From Dictyophora rubrovolvata (Eukaryota; Basidiomycota; Agaricomycetes; Phallales; Phallaceae): DNA of 64,000 bases. The translations under genes were made by a program, and so were the position numbers. Below are positions 11,434 to 23,284 of this stretch, piece after piece. Numbering within the stretch: position 1 is the first letter of the stretch; every line of letters starts with the position of its first letter. Below the pieces are notes generated by a model. That model saw nothing but the letters and a program-made list of their open reading frames with translations. It had not been told where the DNA came from and made no database searches. The stretch is taken from positions 1 through 64,000 of the forward strand of contig CP114119.1 of assembly GCA_029959195.1 (NCBI GenBank). Direction: 5' to 3'.

Positions 11434-14400
11434 CTATTGAACACTGCCAAAACCTTTGGGACAGCTAGCAGCAATCGGAGGGGACCCACTACGAATATAG
11501 CATATTTTAGCTTCTTGGCAAATCGCGGAAGTACACTGATCATTGAGAAGTAGGTTAGTCATTGAGAATAAATGAAACTTTGTACGCAACACGTACATTG
11601 GTTGTAAGAACTGATTGACGGCCTTGGTTCATCGTGAACGTCTGAACTAGACTTGGATTTTGTTCCATGCCTGTGCGTTGTTCGTATAGTTTGATCTCAG
11701 ATGATAGATCGAGAACTTACTTTCGGTGACGAGATGCCACCAAGTGGCATCTTGACTAAACTCAACATCCCATCGCATTTTAGAAAATAGATCACACTTA
11801 CTCAGTGGTGCTGTGGCTGGCCAATCAAAACCAACACCAAAGGTTTCGCGAGTGCTGTACTCAAAATGGTATCTTTGAATTGTCAGAAGATATTGGTGTT
11901 CTTCATGAATCAAAACCACTCACGAAGCGCCAAATTCGGCTTGCTTATCCAATGCAGAGAAGGAACTAACGTTACTGAACCAAGTGTAGGCCTCCAGGAT
12001 GCTACCAGAACACTCAATAAGCATCAAGGCTACGAAAATAGGCGGTGTCGTACTCGAAAGTTACTGGGTCAACCTCATACATACTGAAACCTGAAAAACT
12101 TATTACTTGAGTTTAGAGGCATAGAAAAATCATCCTACCAGAATTCAATGCAGACAAAGGTGTAACAGACCCCCCAACCCACGTTGTCGTCAACGCTGTA
12201 TCAGCATTCATGACAGTAGCATTGTTTCTGCCTTATGACTGAGAAATTGATATGACGCAAACCAGAAAAAAAATCCTTACGCATAATATATGTATCTGAC
12301 TTCATCGTGAATATGCCCCATGAAAATGTTTGCGATAACATGAGGCGAGAAGCGGTCAACAATTTGATAGAACAAATTAGGGGGGTTGGGAACAGCGTCT
12401 GTTCCATCCCATCCTGTAGACGATTTAAATGGATTAGGAACTATACAGCGAGGGTGGTGTTGCAATATATACCTGGCAAAACGTGACCTATGATCCAAAC
12501 ACGTTGACCTGCATCTTCCGCTGCTTGGAGTTCGTCAGTGAGGAATCTAAGCATGCCGCTATTGTCTGGATTCGACATCTGATATCAAATGTTTATCAGG
12601 GGAAAGATATAAAAATGTAAGAATGGTTGAGCATACGTTGATAAAACTGAAAAATCAGGAAAATAATTATACGTGGTGGATATTGCGATTAAGATACTAG
12701 ACTTACTTAAACCAGCTTAAACCGAAATGCGACGATTGAGTGATTCATTTATACAAATGCATGAGTCACATACTTGTCCGTGTACCAGAAGTCGGTATTG
12801 AGGCTAAAGCGAGGTGGTCAGTACTGGAAGTGCTTAGACGCAATCAATGAATGCACGTGATAACTTTCAGGCCAAAAGGCGTAATCGTGGAATATGCGGA
12901 ATATCTGGCAGACCATTAGCGAATGTCATTTTCAATTGTGTGCTTACGTCGCTCTAGACACAGCTGCGACTTGGCTTGAAATCCATCCTTCAGTTTCCCA
13001 AGTACTGTGCAGAGTTTTAATAGGTAACCTTTTCTTCAGTATACATACAGAACATACTTTGCAAGGTGGGAGTAGTCCCATTCAAATTGGTCAGCAAGTT
13101 GTGTCGGTTGAATGCTATGGGGTGCATCAAATGCTTGTGGCCAAGTGTCATGGTTACCCTGCAAGGCTTTATGTTCGTTGAAAGCGTCTCCGATAAATGA
13201 ATCAATACCATGGCAGCATACACAGGACCACCACCTAGATACTCTTTGTACAATTCGTAAACGGCACTTTCGACATACTCGACATACGCGCGACTCAATT
13301 GATTGTCGTTGTCGTGCGAGGTTAAGTCACCAGTGAAAATGGTGAAGGACACAGGTTTTTCGGCTATAATTAGCATCAGAATTGAATAGAAACGTATATA
13401 TACATTTCATGCCTTTATTGTTTTCTGGGTTGACACCCGTGAGAGGGCCTACAGCGTGCATGACCGCACCCGCCAGCATCCATGGTGTGTCACAAAAGTA
13501 CGCGCCAAATCTGGGCGCTGGAAGTGAAATCTGACCTGGGGATACTTGTGTACTGAGAAGTCAAATAAGCCACTGGATCGCTGCTGAATTTTTTTTACGT
13601 ACGTGAACGCTCCTGGACGACAACAAAGGAACTGGTCGCAATTTGCTTCCGAGCCGACAGTATATCCTATTCCCCAGAGGTATGGCGAAATCAATTTTGA
13701 TGTAAAATGTAGCGGTGGCACGTACGGGGATCAATATGGCTTCAGGGTTTTATGAATGTACATCAGCACATCGTCATTGAACAGGATGTCGGTTGGATCA
13801 GACTTACAAATCACTCAGATGGATCACCCGGATTGCCTTCTTTCCACTTGGAGGTGGAGCAATTGCGTTGGCAGGTTTTGGCTTCGCGAACCATGTCTTG
13901 AGAAGTTCTGTCAAATCGGTTGGCGGGGGCTGCGGGCAGCTTTTACGAAGAGGGATGACGTCTCGGTTACACATAAACTAAGTGAATGTAGTCACAAACA
14001 GTAACCATTCAAAAATAAATAACACGGAAAACAGAAATTACGTACTTGACCGTCGAGACCTGTAACATCTGCGTTGGCCAACACTTGCGTAGCCATACCC
14101 CCATCAGAATTGGCGCTAAACTCCTGCTCGCAGGTTCCGAAGGCTGTCAGAATGTATCAGTTGTTCAGTTGTTTAACACAAGAAAGTCTTTTTTACCGTC
14201 AAAATTGGTGAGATTGCAAATTTGGATAAGTAAAGGTGGTACTTCCCAAGGCGCCGTCAAGGCAAGTTGTTTTGCCACTGATAGACTGGCAATGCATTGA
14301 CTACAGGTCGAAGTGAAAGCGCCGGAGACATCGCTTAAAATTTGAGTGATCTGAGTGAAAGCTTGATTCCTCAGCGCAATTGAACCAGGTGTTGATAGAT

Positions 14401-14868
14401 TAGCTTTTGGTGATATGACAGGGTCCGAGTTGGTCAGAAGGGATGGAGGTAAGACTACAGGATCATCGAAATTGGCTGTTGGAATGGTATCAGGGTTAGT
14501 CAAATCGATAGGAAATACAGTATGACCCTAAAAGTAGAGTTTGAGATACAATTTGAGTAGGTTTGACGTTTCGAGCTCACAACAGGGTCGGTGATTTTAG
14601 GTTGAGGTTCAACCGAAGTTTGACTAGGACCAAAACCAGAGAAGAATTCTTTAAGAAAATCGGTTGAGAACAAGAAGCCTGCTGTGAAATCCGCAGGAAC
14701 ATTCAAAGACGCTGGCGGGGTTGCGAAGAGAGCGGACGTGGCCGTAGGAGCTTGTGTTGTTTGGATTGCTGAACCGGACGCAGCATAAACGTTTCGAAAT
14801 AAAAGAAAAAAAGAGCCTGCCCTCGCAAATAGTGCAATTGGTCCCGAGTTTCTAACCCTGAAGCGCAT
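11434..14868 (-). CDS. Secreted acid sphingomyelinase-like phosphodiesterase
   Basis: A many-intron gene read from ATG 14868 to TAG 11436-11434. The N-terminus is a signal peptide (IALFARAGSFFLLFRNVYAASG). A saposin-B-like region with CSQCIASL and the later IC pair lies around 14,200-14,310. The calcineurin-like metallophosphatase core follows: HLSD (about 13,828), TGDLTSHD (about 13,330), GNHDTWPQ (about 13,155), IIGHVLPG (about 12,500) and GHIHDE (about 12,310), which supply the metal ligands. The C-terminal region has YEVDPVTF, EYSTRE, WWHLVTE and a last exon with CTSAICQEAKICYIRSGS, as in fungal family members. Family knowledge: these enzymes split sphingomyelin or related phosphodiesters at acidic pH outside the cell or in the vacuole. 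Fungi lack sphingomyelin, so the true substrate is uncertain. Exon ends are only partly resolved. Confidence 0.88.
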
Positions 14869-15373
14869 TATTGAAAAAATGCAACCGATGTGGGGATAAG
14901 AAACTTTCAGAGTGAACTACTTATAGACGTTTTTATGCTTTCTCGTTAAATTATCCGAGATCAACATTCAATTTCCATTAGCTCTCCTGATGCACGTTCG
15001 AGAGAACACGAATGAAATGGACTTCGCGTGCGCCAGACACGTCACGAGGGTAGCAGGGGTAAATTACGGCAGAAGTCCTCTCGATATTGTGTTTGGAAAG
15101 AAAAGCGGTGCTCTGCTTTAAGGCAGCGTTTCACCACAGTGGGAAAAAGACGAAGGAGCCGTGGAGAGAACTTGATAGAAGCATAGAAAATCCACGAACC
15201 CCAGGGGTACTGCATCAAAATGATGCTGCGATTCATCCAAATCTGACTACAGCCAGAATATATATAGAGTTACAGTAGAAAAACTTGCACGTAAATTGTC
15301 AATAAATGTTCGTAGCATATGCGATGAGAAACTAGATACTAAAATTGACATGCCGAGGTGTCGAAAACTCCCG
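14869..15373. other. Intergenic between two secreted-enzyme genes
   Basis: About 500 bases between the start of the sphingomyelinase-like gene and the end of the alginate-lyase-family gene, both on the minus strand. It is likely the promoter of the former. No further gene seen. Confidence 0.4.
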
Positions 15374-17259
15374 TTAGAAAATACAGATCGGCATGATAGT
15401 AATGATAACCACCAATATTGAGAGGATTGAGGTGCTTGGTGAGTTGGCCAGAGCCGTGTTCTTACGACCTCCACTTGGACTAGTGGAATTCGTCGAATTC
15501 GGAGGGGGAGATCCTATTCATGTTTCATGTTTGAGCTAGCGATAGACTTGATTTTGGACTAACCTCCTGCTAGCGGCTGAGTCCAGAAGAAGTACGGTTG
15601 AAGCGTATATTCTGGATCTCCAGACGACAAATAATTCACGTATTTTCCAGTTGGATCTCCATACGCAGCTGCAATTGCAGCTACATCGGGATAAAATTCT
15701 GTCAGTTGATCTTCTTCTCTCGTAGCATTTGGGTTAACGGTCAGTATGAAATCGAGAGCTGCTTGAATCGTAGCACCGGCAGCAGTTGTTTTATTCCACG
15801 CATTCGCAGATGGATCTAAGTAATTCAGAATTTGTGCATTAACCTAATGTGATCAATTATTGTCCTTGGGCTTAGGATTTAAAGTCTGTACTCACAACCA
15901 TTGCAGCAACGTTATAGAACCGATAATGAAAGGGTCTCGTCCTGGAGGCTTCCAGAGGCTACATAATTGTCTTTATAACCTCTCATATGCAACCACAGGA
16001 TTACTAACCTGTTCCCCGCTGGCGATAATTTGGTTCTGGAATTGGTTGTTAAAATAAGTCTCTGTAGCATTTTTAGCCCCGGACAAATCGCCAACTAAAA
16101 TCTTCAAGGCGGCCAGTTGATTGTAATAATATGTCCCATGATTACTTTATCAATAATTGAGTGGCATGGAGGCGACGGTTCGTGAACATGATTAAACTCT
16201 TACTTGGTTGCGTGACTCTCCTTAATCGCGATTTTTGCCGTTTGGAGCCATGAGGTGTATTCCTCTGCCCATGAAATAAACTGATTATGCATATCGTCCG
16301 TCCAATCTGTATTATTTTCCATGCGCAGGAGGAGGACGGCGCTGACAACTTTCGTGAGAGAATGAAGATCCCTTATGTTCAACGAATTAGTTTGTAATTG
16401 CCCTTAGTCGAATTTCAAACTCACAAAACGCCTGTTTGGGTTCCAACTTGCCCAGTTGGTCCACGATGCATCTGAGCGTAATTGAGATTCGGGTTCATTT
16501 TCGTTTGGTTGTTGAGAAACCATGTATCGAGATACGATGCTTGATGGAAAGAATTAATTTTCAAAGCTGGAGAAATATCACTTGCTATGTGCTTACCAGC
16601 ATTCTTAGAATATACAGACGAAGAGCTGTTGTCTTTGTTCAAGGACCACGCTGCAGCGTTGTAAAACACGGCATCCGAGAGATTGAAAAATGCACCGATA
16701 TCATCAACCACTGTCCTTACATCCGGATTGATGTCGCCATCTCGTTGAACATATGTGCATTCAGTCCAAACTTCACGAGAGTCGTTTTTAAGCCTCAAAG
16801 AAACAGAACAAATGAAATGTCATACTCTGTTCCGGCGCTAAGGGAGTCATATTTCTGACGTTGGTACAATCTGGCCACCAGCTAAAATTCTTAATATTCA
16901 AAAGACAAGAAGCGAAACTATGAGCGCGTACTAGATGGCCCAACTCATATAGTCATGTTTGGTCCCAGACGGAGGGGTAACCGATTTGTTCGTGACACCT
17001 AACAGCAAGGCCCGGTGTCAAAGATGACAAGCCTGAGGAAGAACTGTCACATACTCCAGGGTCCATACTGAACAAGATCCTCAGCCCATTGTGCAATGGA
17101 CAGTTGAGCCTCCCATGTTGTGTTTGGGTATTTATGGTCCACGATGTAGCTCGGATCTACCCAGAAAGTATCATAATCAAAAAATGGAGGACTTGTCAAC
17201 GCAGAGATAACGAGCGGAAAAAAGAAAATTGCAAAGAAAACTACGTTAGACATCGACAA
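15374..17259 (-). CDS. Alginate-lyase-family protein, secreted and probably GPI-anchored
   Basis: Multi-exon gene from ATG 17259 to TAA 15376-15374. A signal peptide (VVFFAIFFFPLVISALTSP) opens the protein. Exon 1 ends inside GPWS, at a GTATGT donor, and the next exon reads VTNKSVTPPSGTKHDYMSWA. Later family signatures are RDGDINPDVRTVVD, FLNNQTKMNPNLNYAQMHRG (the catalytic-domain core), SWAEEYTSWL, NHGTYYYNQLAAL and TRPFHYRFYN. The C-terminal exon is Asn/Ser/Thr-rich and ends in a hydrophobic tail (ILSILVVIITIMPICIF), the usual form of a GPI-attachment signal. Family knowledge: PF05426 proteins are polysaccharide lyases acting on uronate polymers. The fungal substrate is not known to me. It lies next to the other secreted enzyme on the same strand. 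Confidence 0.82.
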
Positions 17260-17657
17260 AAGACGTCGTTGAAATCAAAGGAAGTAGCTGCCTTACATGC
17301 GATCCAGCGTGGGGTATTAAATAAAACTCCTTGATGATTGATTTGTGATTTTGAAATTTCCGGTGCCTCGGGATCTGTGAGCTGTCTATAAGTACATTTC
17401 AAACTAGCAGCAAAACTGTTCTCTTCTAATCATTCATTTGCTGAAGTTCACGTGTCATTGGACAGTGGACTAGGTTTCATTCTCGAATGGAAGTATTTTG
17501 ATTTTTTTGAACTATCGTCTTGAATCTCCAGTGGTAATTGGGTGGCATTGTTAGATCGTGCATATGGGGTCGCGCCAAACGAGGAAATTTTGACAACAAT
17601 CATCATTGCACTTCTTTTTTCCAAAAACAGAAAGTCCGTCGGCGGAAAAATATCGAC
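17260..17657. promoter_or_regulatory. Upstream region of the alginate-lyase-family gene
   Basis: AT-rich DNA before a minus-strand gene. On that strand a TTTAATA-like element lies about 55 bases before the start codon. No other gene is evident. Confidence 0.3.
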
Positions 17658-17918
17658 CTAGCCAATGAGAATTTGACACGCAACTATTTGTGGCAATTCT
17701 CCTAATTCGTAATAACGTGGGCTAGTTTGTATTATAGATTTCAAGAATAAACGTACAGATGGGTTACGTGTCGAAGGTTCTTCGACTCGCGGTTTCGTCG
17801 CGGCAGCATGTGGATGAGAAAGAGCTGTAATATCATCAAACAAACTAGGGCCGGTTGCCGAGACTAACGCTTTCCCGGCCTTTCCGGCCAATGTATAACG
17901 CGACGTTCTGCGCTTCAA
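17658..17918 (-). CDS. Possible exon of an unrecognised small gene
   Basis: An open stretch reads KRRTSRYTLAGKAGKAL, SATGPSLFDD, ALSHPHAAA and KPRVEEPSTRNPS, which looks like real protein rather than noise. It has no in-frame ATG of its own, so a first exon upstream (to about 18,060) would be needed. A GTACGT donor follows RNPS and a short 3' exon may end near 17,660. No known domain is seen. Low confidence in extent. Confidence 0.3.
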   Translation of the reverse strand: MKRRTSRYTLAGKAGKALVSATGPSLFDDITALSHPHAAATKPRVEEPSTRNPSVRLFLKSIIQTSPRYYELGELPQIVACQILIG

Positions 17919-18472
17919 TATCTACTATTTCAGACTTTCCGCTAGCCTGGTGGCTTTTGAAAGATCCTCGATATATTACAATAGCTCACGTGTCTCCACC
18001 AGAATACGACTTTTGATTGGGAGAAACTCACGGGGTTCACTGATATCTGAATTAAATGGATTAAAGTTTCTCATTTGAAATCCATTGAATGTATCCAAAA
18101 TGAAGTAGAACGCTTTCCATGGCCAGGAACTTGTTAGAAAAGGTGGCTCAAACTACGTATACACGAGGACACAATGCTTCTATCGCATCCAAAATGTCCG
18201 ATGCTAATTTAATGAATTAAACGAATATAAACGGACCGGATATAACTCCTGACGGTAACGTATTCCGGACAGCGTTTAGGTTGTATTCAGTAAAATTAAA
18301 CAACCAGATATATAAAATGGAATTGCCGACTTAAAGATATGTCATTAGCCTACATGAAAAGGAGTGATTGGAATAAATAAATATGCCAGAGACGTGGGCG
18401 TGCAAAATCGTGGTCAAAATCTGTAATATAGAAAGCAAGGAAATCAAAATCGACGAGGTGTCAGAAAAAAGG
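17919..18472. other. Intergenic
   Basis: AT-rich DNA with no clear gene. It may include the first exon of the weak gene to its left and the 3' flank of the membrane-protein gene to its right. Confidence 0.35.
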
Positions 18473-19426
18473 TTAGTTGAGGGCGACGACCACTTCTCGT
18501 TCGACAAGAGGATAGTCGACATTCTTAATATCGTCCAGACGCGACGGAGAGTAGTAGCTGTAACGATCATATCTCTGAAAGGGTGTGGAAATTCGGCGGG
18601 ATTTGGGATCTGCCTGTGATATGCGTGATTGCGTTTGTGAGCGAAAGCTTCTCAGGGAGGCCGTTTCCATGGTTAGTACTTCGTCGTCATCATCGGTGAG
18701 AACAGAGGCCAATGGAAGTGGTATACCTCCTATATTTTCCGACTCGGATTCTTTGGCTCGTTTGAGAAGCAATCTCGTGTCGACAACTGTAATGACAAGC
18801 ACGATGCAATTGCGAAATATGAAATCAATACCGTTGGAAGTGATTTTGAATGGTGTAATTACGAGGATGGCGACCAAGATCAGGGTGATAAGACTGATGC
18901 AAGCAATGTCCAGGAAGTAAGGTCTCATGGCTCGTTCTTGGTATCCCAGTTGGAGGAAATGAAGTAGTGCAGCCACGTTGAACAAGGTGAGGGCACCAAT
19001 TGCCCCTAAATTCCAGTGACTGGTGTTTATTAACTGGCAGTGTAAGTTCTGTTGGAAGTGGCTCGAAAGGATATGAACCGTCGATATAACCTTTGAAAGG
19101 CGATTTGTGAGAAAGTAAAAAGGTAAGTATGTATCACAAGGTGCAAGCAACATAACACGTACAAGACAGACGAGCATAACTACAAAAAAAGCGCTACTGC
19201 ATGACAACGCAATGATCCTTCTTTTACGATTGCTTTTAAAGGACGTGGGGAATGCGAACAATACAACGGAGTGGGTGACGAGTGCGACAATAGTTGACAA
19301 TTCCATGCATATTAGAAACGCGCGACATAGCGAGTCCCTTGAGAACAAGTATCCGACCGATGTCGTGAATAAGAGCAGGCATACATAACGAAGAGCTACG
19401 AAACTGCACATGGAGACATATTTCAT
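18473..19426 (-). CDS. Multipass membrane protein, unknown family
   Basis: A single open frame of 317 residues with about seven hydrophobic segments (for example VALRYVCLLLFTTSVGYLF, LICMELSTIVALVTHSVVLFAF, AFFVVMLVCLVRVMLL, LGAIGALTLFNVAALLHFL, ACISLITLILVAILVI, IDFIFRNCIVLVITVV). A hydrophilic tail of about 95 residues follows, rich in Ser, Arg and Asp and ending REVVVALN. The layout resembles the many Agaricomycete seven-span proteins of unknown role. No receptor or transporter motif is visible. It appears intronless, which is unusual among its neighbours. Confidence 0.7.
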   Translation of the reverse strand: MKYVSMCSFVALRYVCLLLFTTSVGYLFSRDSLCRAFLICMELSTIVALVTHSVVLFAFPTSFKSNRKRRIIALSCSSAFFVVMLVCLVRVMLLAPCDTYLPFYFLTNRLSKVISTVHILSSHFQQNLHCQLINTSHWNLGAIGALTLFNVAALLHFLQLGYQERAMRPYFLDIACISLITLILVAILVITPFKITSNGIDFIFRNCIVLVITVVDTRLLLKRAKESESENIGGIPLPLASVLTDDDDEVLTMETASLRSFRSQTQSRISQADPKSRRISTPFQRYDRYSYYSPSRLDDIKNVDYPLVEREVVVALN

Positions 19427-21080
19427 CTTTTCTATTTATTTGACGAACAAAGTCAAGACAGCAAACCTTAGACTTTCAGTTGGATGTTCACGAAACGTGG
19501 ATAGCATTTTCATATCTTGCCGGAACATATTAACACTTTGGGAGATTAGATTTGACAATTAAAAAACGAAAAAAAAAACTTCACGAACTAGTCCCAAATC
19601 ATTATACCTAAACCAATTGAAACGACAGCTGGTGGATATCAACTAAATAACCTAATTTTTCAGCGAGGGATTCGTGTCATACCGAGAGTTGAGTCTTCCC
19701 AAGATTCCATCGTTCCTCGCTTTTTCTGCTGAACTAATTTATGAAAGAATCGATATTAAACAAAACAATAAGATACTGGAAAAGGAAAAAAACTCGACGG
19801 CTAGCGTCTGGACTGTAGAAGTTGAAATCTGATGAAGAGGTGTGGGTAAAGTTAAACGTTGTCTGTGAAGAATCAGCTTTTGACGCTGACTCCGGACAGA
19901 AGCCCGTATTTTCGGTGACCAGAGCCCGAACTGAACTGATTTAGAGAACGCCGACGCACAAAACACGATTCGCCTCTACTTACAAAACTCTACCAGCCCT
20001 ACGACTCGAGAAAAGCAAGCGGCTAAACGGGGGTTATGATACTTATGCCATAATCTTTGAAGATACTGACTCGTAGTTGATAAAACGCTGCGTATGCTTT
20101 CAGGAGGGTGAAAACGAAAAAGTTCCAGGGTCGGCGGCCCTTAGTCTGTTCTAATCTCGTGGCCGCAGGATAATGTCGCAACCGCATAGATCATAGATTA
20201 AGGCGAGCAAACAGTCGCACATCATAACAAAGAAGTCAACCTCGATGCGGGCAACAGCATTGCTGTGAATAAAGCCGAGGAGGGTTATAGTGCCGAGGAC
20301 GTCCGTCGTAAATAAGCCTGATTCTGTACAATAATATGTATATCTGATTCGAAAGATTTTTATAAATGAAAAAGCAAGAAGAGAAATAAGCATTTTAACT
20401 TATTATAAGAAGATTTGGTCGGGTTGCTCAACACTTTGACTTCTAGAAGTATCGTTTCGTTTACCACAGCTTTTGAGTAGGCGAGAAAACTGAAAAGAAT
20501 GCTATGTAGCGGGTTTCGCGGCTGCATTGAAGTCACGTGGGGGCTGGGTTTCAACTCGGAATTTGAATAGTCAATTGGATGGAGAAAATAAACTTGACCA
20601 CCTCTTCTTTAGAATGAGATTCTATTTAACGGATAACGTATTTATATCACGCCAATTCGCATTTGCTTTTAGCCAATCCTCCATTGATATGATCCGTACG
20701 TCTTCCGTGTTCAAACAAGTCAGGCTGTTCTCTGAAGTCTTAACTCGTTGAAGCCCTGCTGGCAAGGACCCAGTAAGAACCACGTTTCAAGTTGAGCACC
20801 GGTTAAGGAACGGGAAAAATGTACGCTTTTTGGCCCGCGACGTTGCTCCCCGACCGCTTTTCTTTTTCTCGGGTCCTCGACTTTCAGTCCTAATTTACAA
20901 TCTCGTCACAGGGTGCTTTCGGTGTGGAATCATCAAGTGATTATATAATCAATTCAGCTCGCACTGAAACGCAACATGGTTGACAGGGATAGAAGTCCGT
21001 TCCATCCTGAGGCTGCGTGTTATATTTTTTTCTCTTCAATAAATTCGCCTTTCCCATCTTACCTCATTCATCCTACCACT
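19427..21080. other. Long intergenic stretch
   Basis: I found no supported gene in about 1.65 kb. Short open frames at 19.74-19.97, 20.15-20.55 and 20.53-20.75 kb carry no motif and overlap frames on other strands. The last 100 bases include a CT-rich leader before the next gene. Confidence 0.4.
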
Positions 21081-21752
21081 ATGACTGACAGCGATACTGA
21101 CACGCCCTCCAAACTCTCTGCCCATCAGAAGAGAAAAGCCACAAATACCAATACACATAGACGCTCGCCACGGGCATCCGAAAGACATTCCACGACTACC
21201 CGCAAAAGGCTTTCGGTATCCGTATCATCCCAGGATTCCGATTCAACAGAGGAAAAGGATATAAGGTCGAGAGAGGGTTCCTCAGGCTGTAATAAACGAC
21301 GTCGTTTAAGCGACAAGGATAAGCAAAGTTCTACCCACGATAATTTTCGTAGAAGCGGAAGCATTAGTAGTGGAAAACAAGCCGGAGTAAATCGTCGAGA
21401 CATGTCGGACTCATGGGTTGCCCCTGGGGCCACCAAAAGAGCTAAAAGAGTCGATATGCAATGGGACACCTGGATTGCCCCGGACTTGCGAGAGGGGGAA
21501 GAACTCCGCGAAAAGGAAGTGATGGCTCGTTTACGAGCAAAACGAGCTGAGAAGGAGCGCAAAAAAAGGTCGCGACGAACTCGATATGATACTCGTAATA
21601 TGGACACTTGGCTTGCCTCAGACTCCCAATCAACGCCAGAGAAACACGAACACAGAGAACGAAGACGATCTCCGGCCGCCTCGTCTTGTAGGGAATCAAA
21701 ACATCCACAATCTCTTTCACCGAGTAAACGAGATGACACCATCAAGGCGTAA
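21081..21752 (+). CDS. Basic, Ser/Arg-rich nuclear-type protein with WxA repeats
   Basis: From ATG 21081 the frame gives 223 residues (MTDSDTDTPSKLSAHQ...). The frame stays open upstream to 20,976, but that part reads like a CT-rich leader, so the inner ATG is preferred. The protein is rich in Arg, Ser and Lys with several bipartite nuclear-signal-like clusters (KRRRL, KKRSRRTR). Three short motifs recur: DSWVAPG, DTWIAPD and DTWLASD, about 45-65 residues apart. A charged helix (EGEELREKEVMARLRAKRAEKERKKR) lies between the last two. I do not recognise the family; an RNA- or chromatin-related role is only a guess. Confidence 0.6.
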   Translation: MTDSDTDTPSKLSAHQKRKATNTNTHRRSPRASERHSTTTRKRLSVSVSSQDSDSTEEKDIRSREGSSGCNKRRRLSDKDKQSSTHDNFRRSGSISSGKQAGVNRRDMSDSWVAPGATKRAKRVDMQWDTWIAPDLREGEELREKEVMARLRAKRAEKERKKRSRRTRYDTRNMDTWLASDSQSTPEKHEHRERRRSPAASSCRESKHPQSLSPSKRDDTIKA

Positions 21753-22910
21753 GCCATGCCGCTTTTTTGCTCTTTCTCTACACCCTTTCTCATCTCTAAT
21801 CCTTCGGCATTAGACCAGAGAACAGTAATTAATCGCCGCATAACGACTATCTCTTTGATAAGAATGAGATGATATGTATACTGGATGTACAAAACTGCTT
21901 TGCTATGTTATGGTTACCAAACAGATGTTACATCGCTATTCATTTGTAATGGTATATGGACTTGGCTTTTCTTTTTTTAAAAATGGACAAACAAGTAATT
22001 GGGGTTATTTGCTACCACAAACTCGGGGGCTTTTGTACGCATCCTCATTCCGTGACTGACAGCTCTGTTTTGAAATTCACTGTTTAGATAGCTCACGCTT
22101 ACATAGAATTTCAACAGACATACGATTTCATTGACCAAGACATTGTTTGAAAAACTTCGATAAAATCCAATATCAGCTAACAAGCTATCACGTGATGTGC
22201 TGACGACCGTCTGCGTGTCGATTGATTTGATTGCGTGTGGCTTATTTTCCATTGAACTGGGACTCGGGAATCGCTGTAAAAGCCTCTCCTATCCTTGTAC
22301 GCCAGTACGTCTCAAACTAAACTCGAATTCTGCCTTCACACCCTTTCCTTGAGAATATATATAAGCATTTCAACCCGTCGTTTTCCTAGCATTATTGCCG
22401 TTTTCTCCAAGCCCTCTCTCCCCGACCGCCGTCACGCCCATGTGTGCTTCCTCCCCGATTCGGATTTTCTCATGTAACAACGTTCCATGTCGCACAGTGT
22501 TTGTATTTTCTACAATTCAATAGTTTGTTCCAGTACAATAGATGGTGTGATCATGACAGTTCAAATGCCAAATTCCACATGACGATGTTGACATTTCGTG
22601 TCGCCGAAACGCACCGAGATACACCAACAAGGAGATGATTCGAATATTATATCCGGGTCTATACTAAATACGTGATACTCGTAAGTCCGAAATCCTCGTA
22701 GATGGCTATTATATAATCAAGTATCACGTAGCATGTATATTTCTAAATAGCTATTTTTTTTTCTACTCGGATACTAAATAGTAATTTATTTTATTTTATT
22801 ATTATACTTTCTATTTGTTAAATCTATAGACTTTTTTTATGTAAGCAACTGTATAGTTTTTCTTTTCACTCGTGTGCAGGAGGGAGTTTGACTGACAGTA
22901 AGCTGGAGGC
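21753..22910. other. Intergenic; start of the AT-rich distal region
   Basis: No supported gene. Base composition becomes strongly AT-rich near 22.7-22.9 kb. Two near-inverted pieces (ACGTGATACT near 22,670 and AAGTATCACGT near 22,722) may be a chance hairpin. This is where single-copy genes give way to subtelomeric repeats. Confidence 0.4.
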
Positions 22911-23284
22911 ATGCTGGGTGATGCTACATCACTTAGCGGACTACTGGAAGCTCTCACTGATGATGAATTAAATGAGTTTCGTACTCAGGTATGTCTTGGC
23001 TGACTTTTGTATGCACCTGATATTCCCACAAAACCAATCAAATTAGACCGAGACCGGATGGGTGAGTTGGCAGGCTAATTAGCTTGCTGATTCACTCAAA
23101 AGAAATTCCAGCAAAAATTCCAGGCATTCCAGCTGAAAATTAATACAAAAACAATAATAATAAATATTATATAGGATGATTGAATTGGTGAATGAGTTTA
23201 AAGAACAAATGTCTCGAAGTTCTGCAATAATCAAGGCAAAGGATGATATAGCCAAGTATTACAATCGGAAACAACTTCTGACAC
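22911..23284 (+). mobile_element. Ty3/gypsy integrase-tail fossil fragment
   Basis: A short stretch at about 23,176-23,290 reads EFKEQMSRSSAIIKAKDDIAKYYNRK followed by TPEYK. This matches the region just after the integrase core in basidiomycete Ty3/gypsy elements (A-x-DDMA-x-YYN-x-R, then the linker to the C-terminal domain). Only this small piece remains and the adjoining minisatellite replaces the rest. A preceding short open stretch (22,910-22,988) ends at a splice-like GTATGT and is not recognised. Old, broken remnant. Confidence 0.45.
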
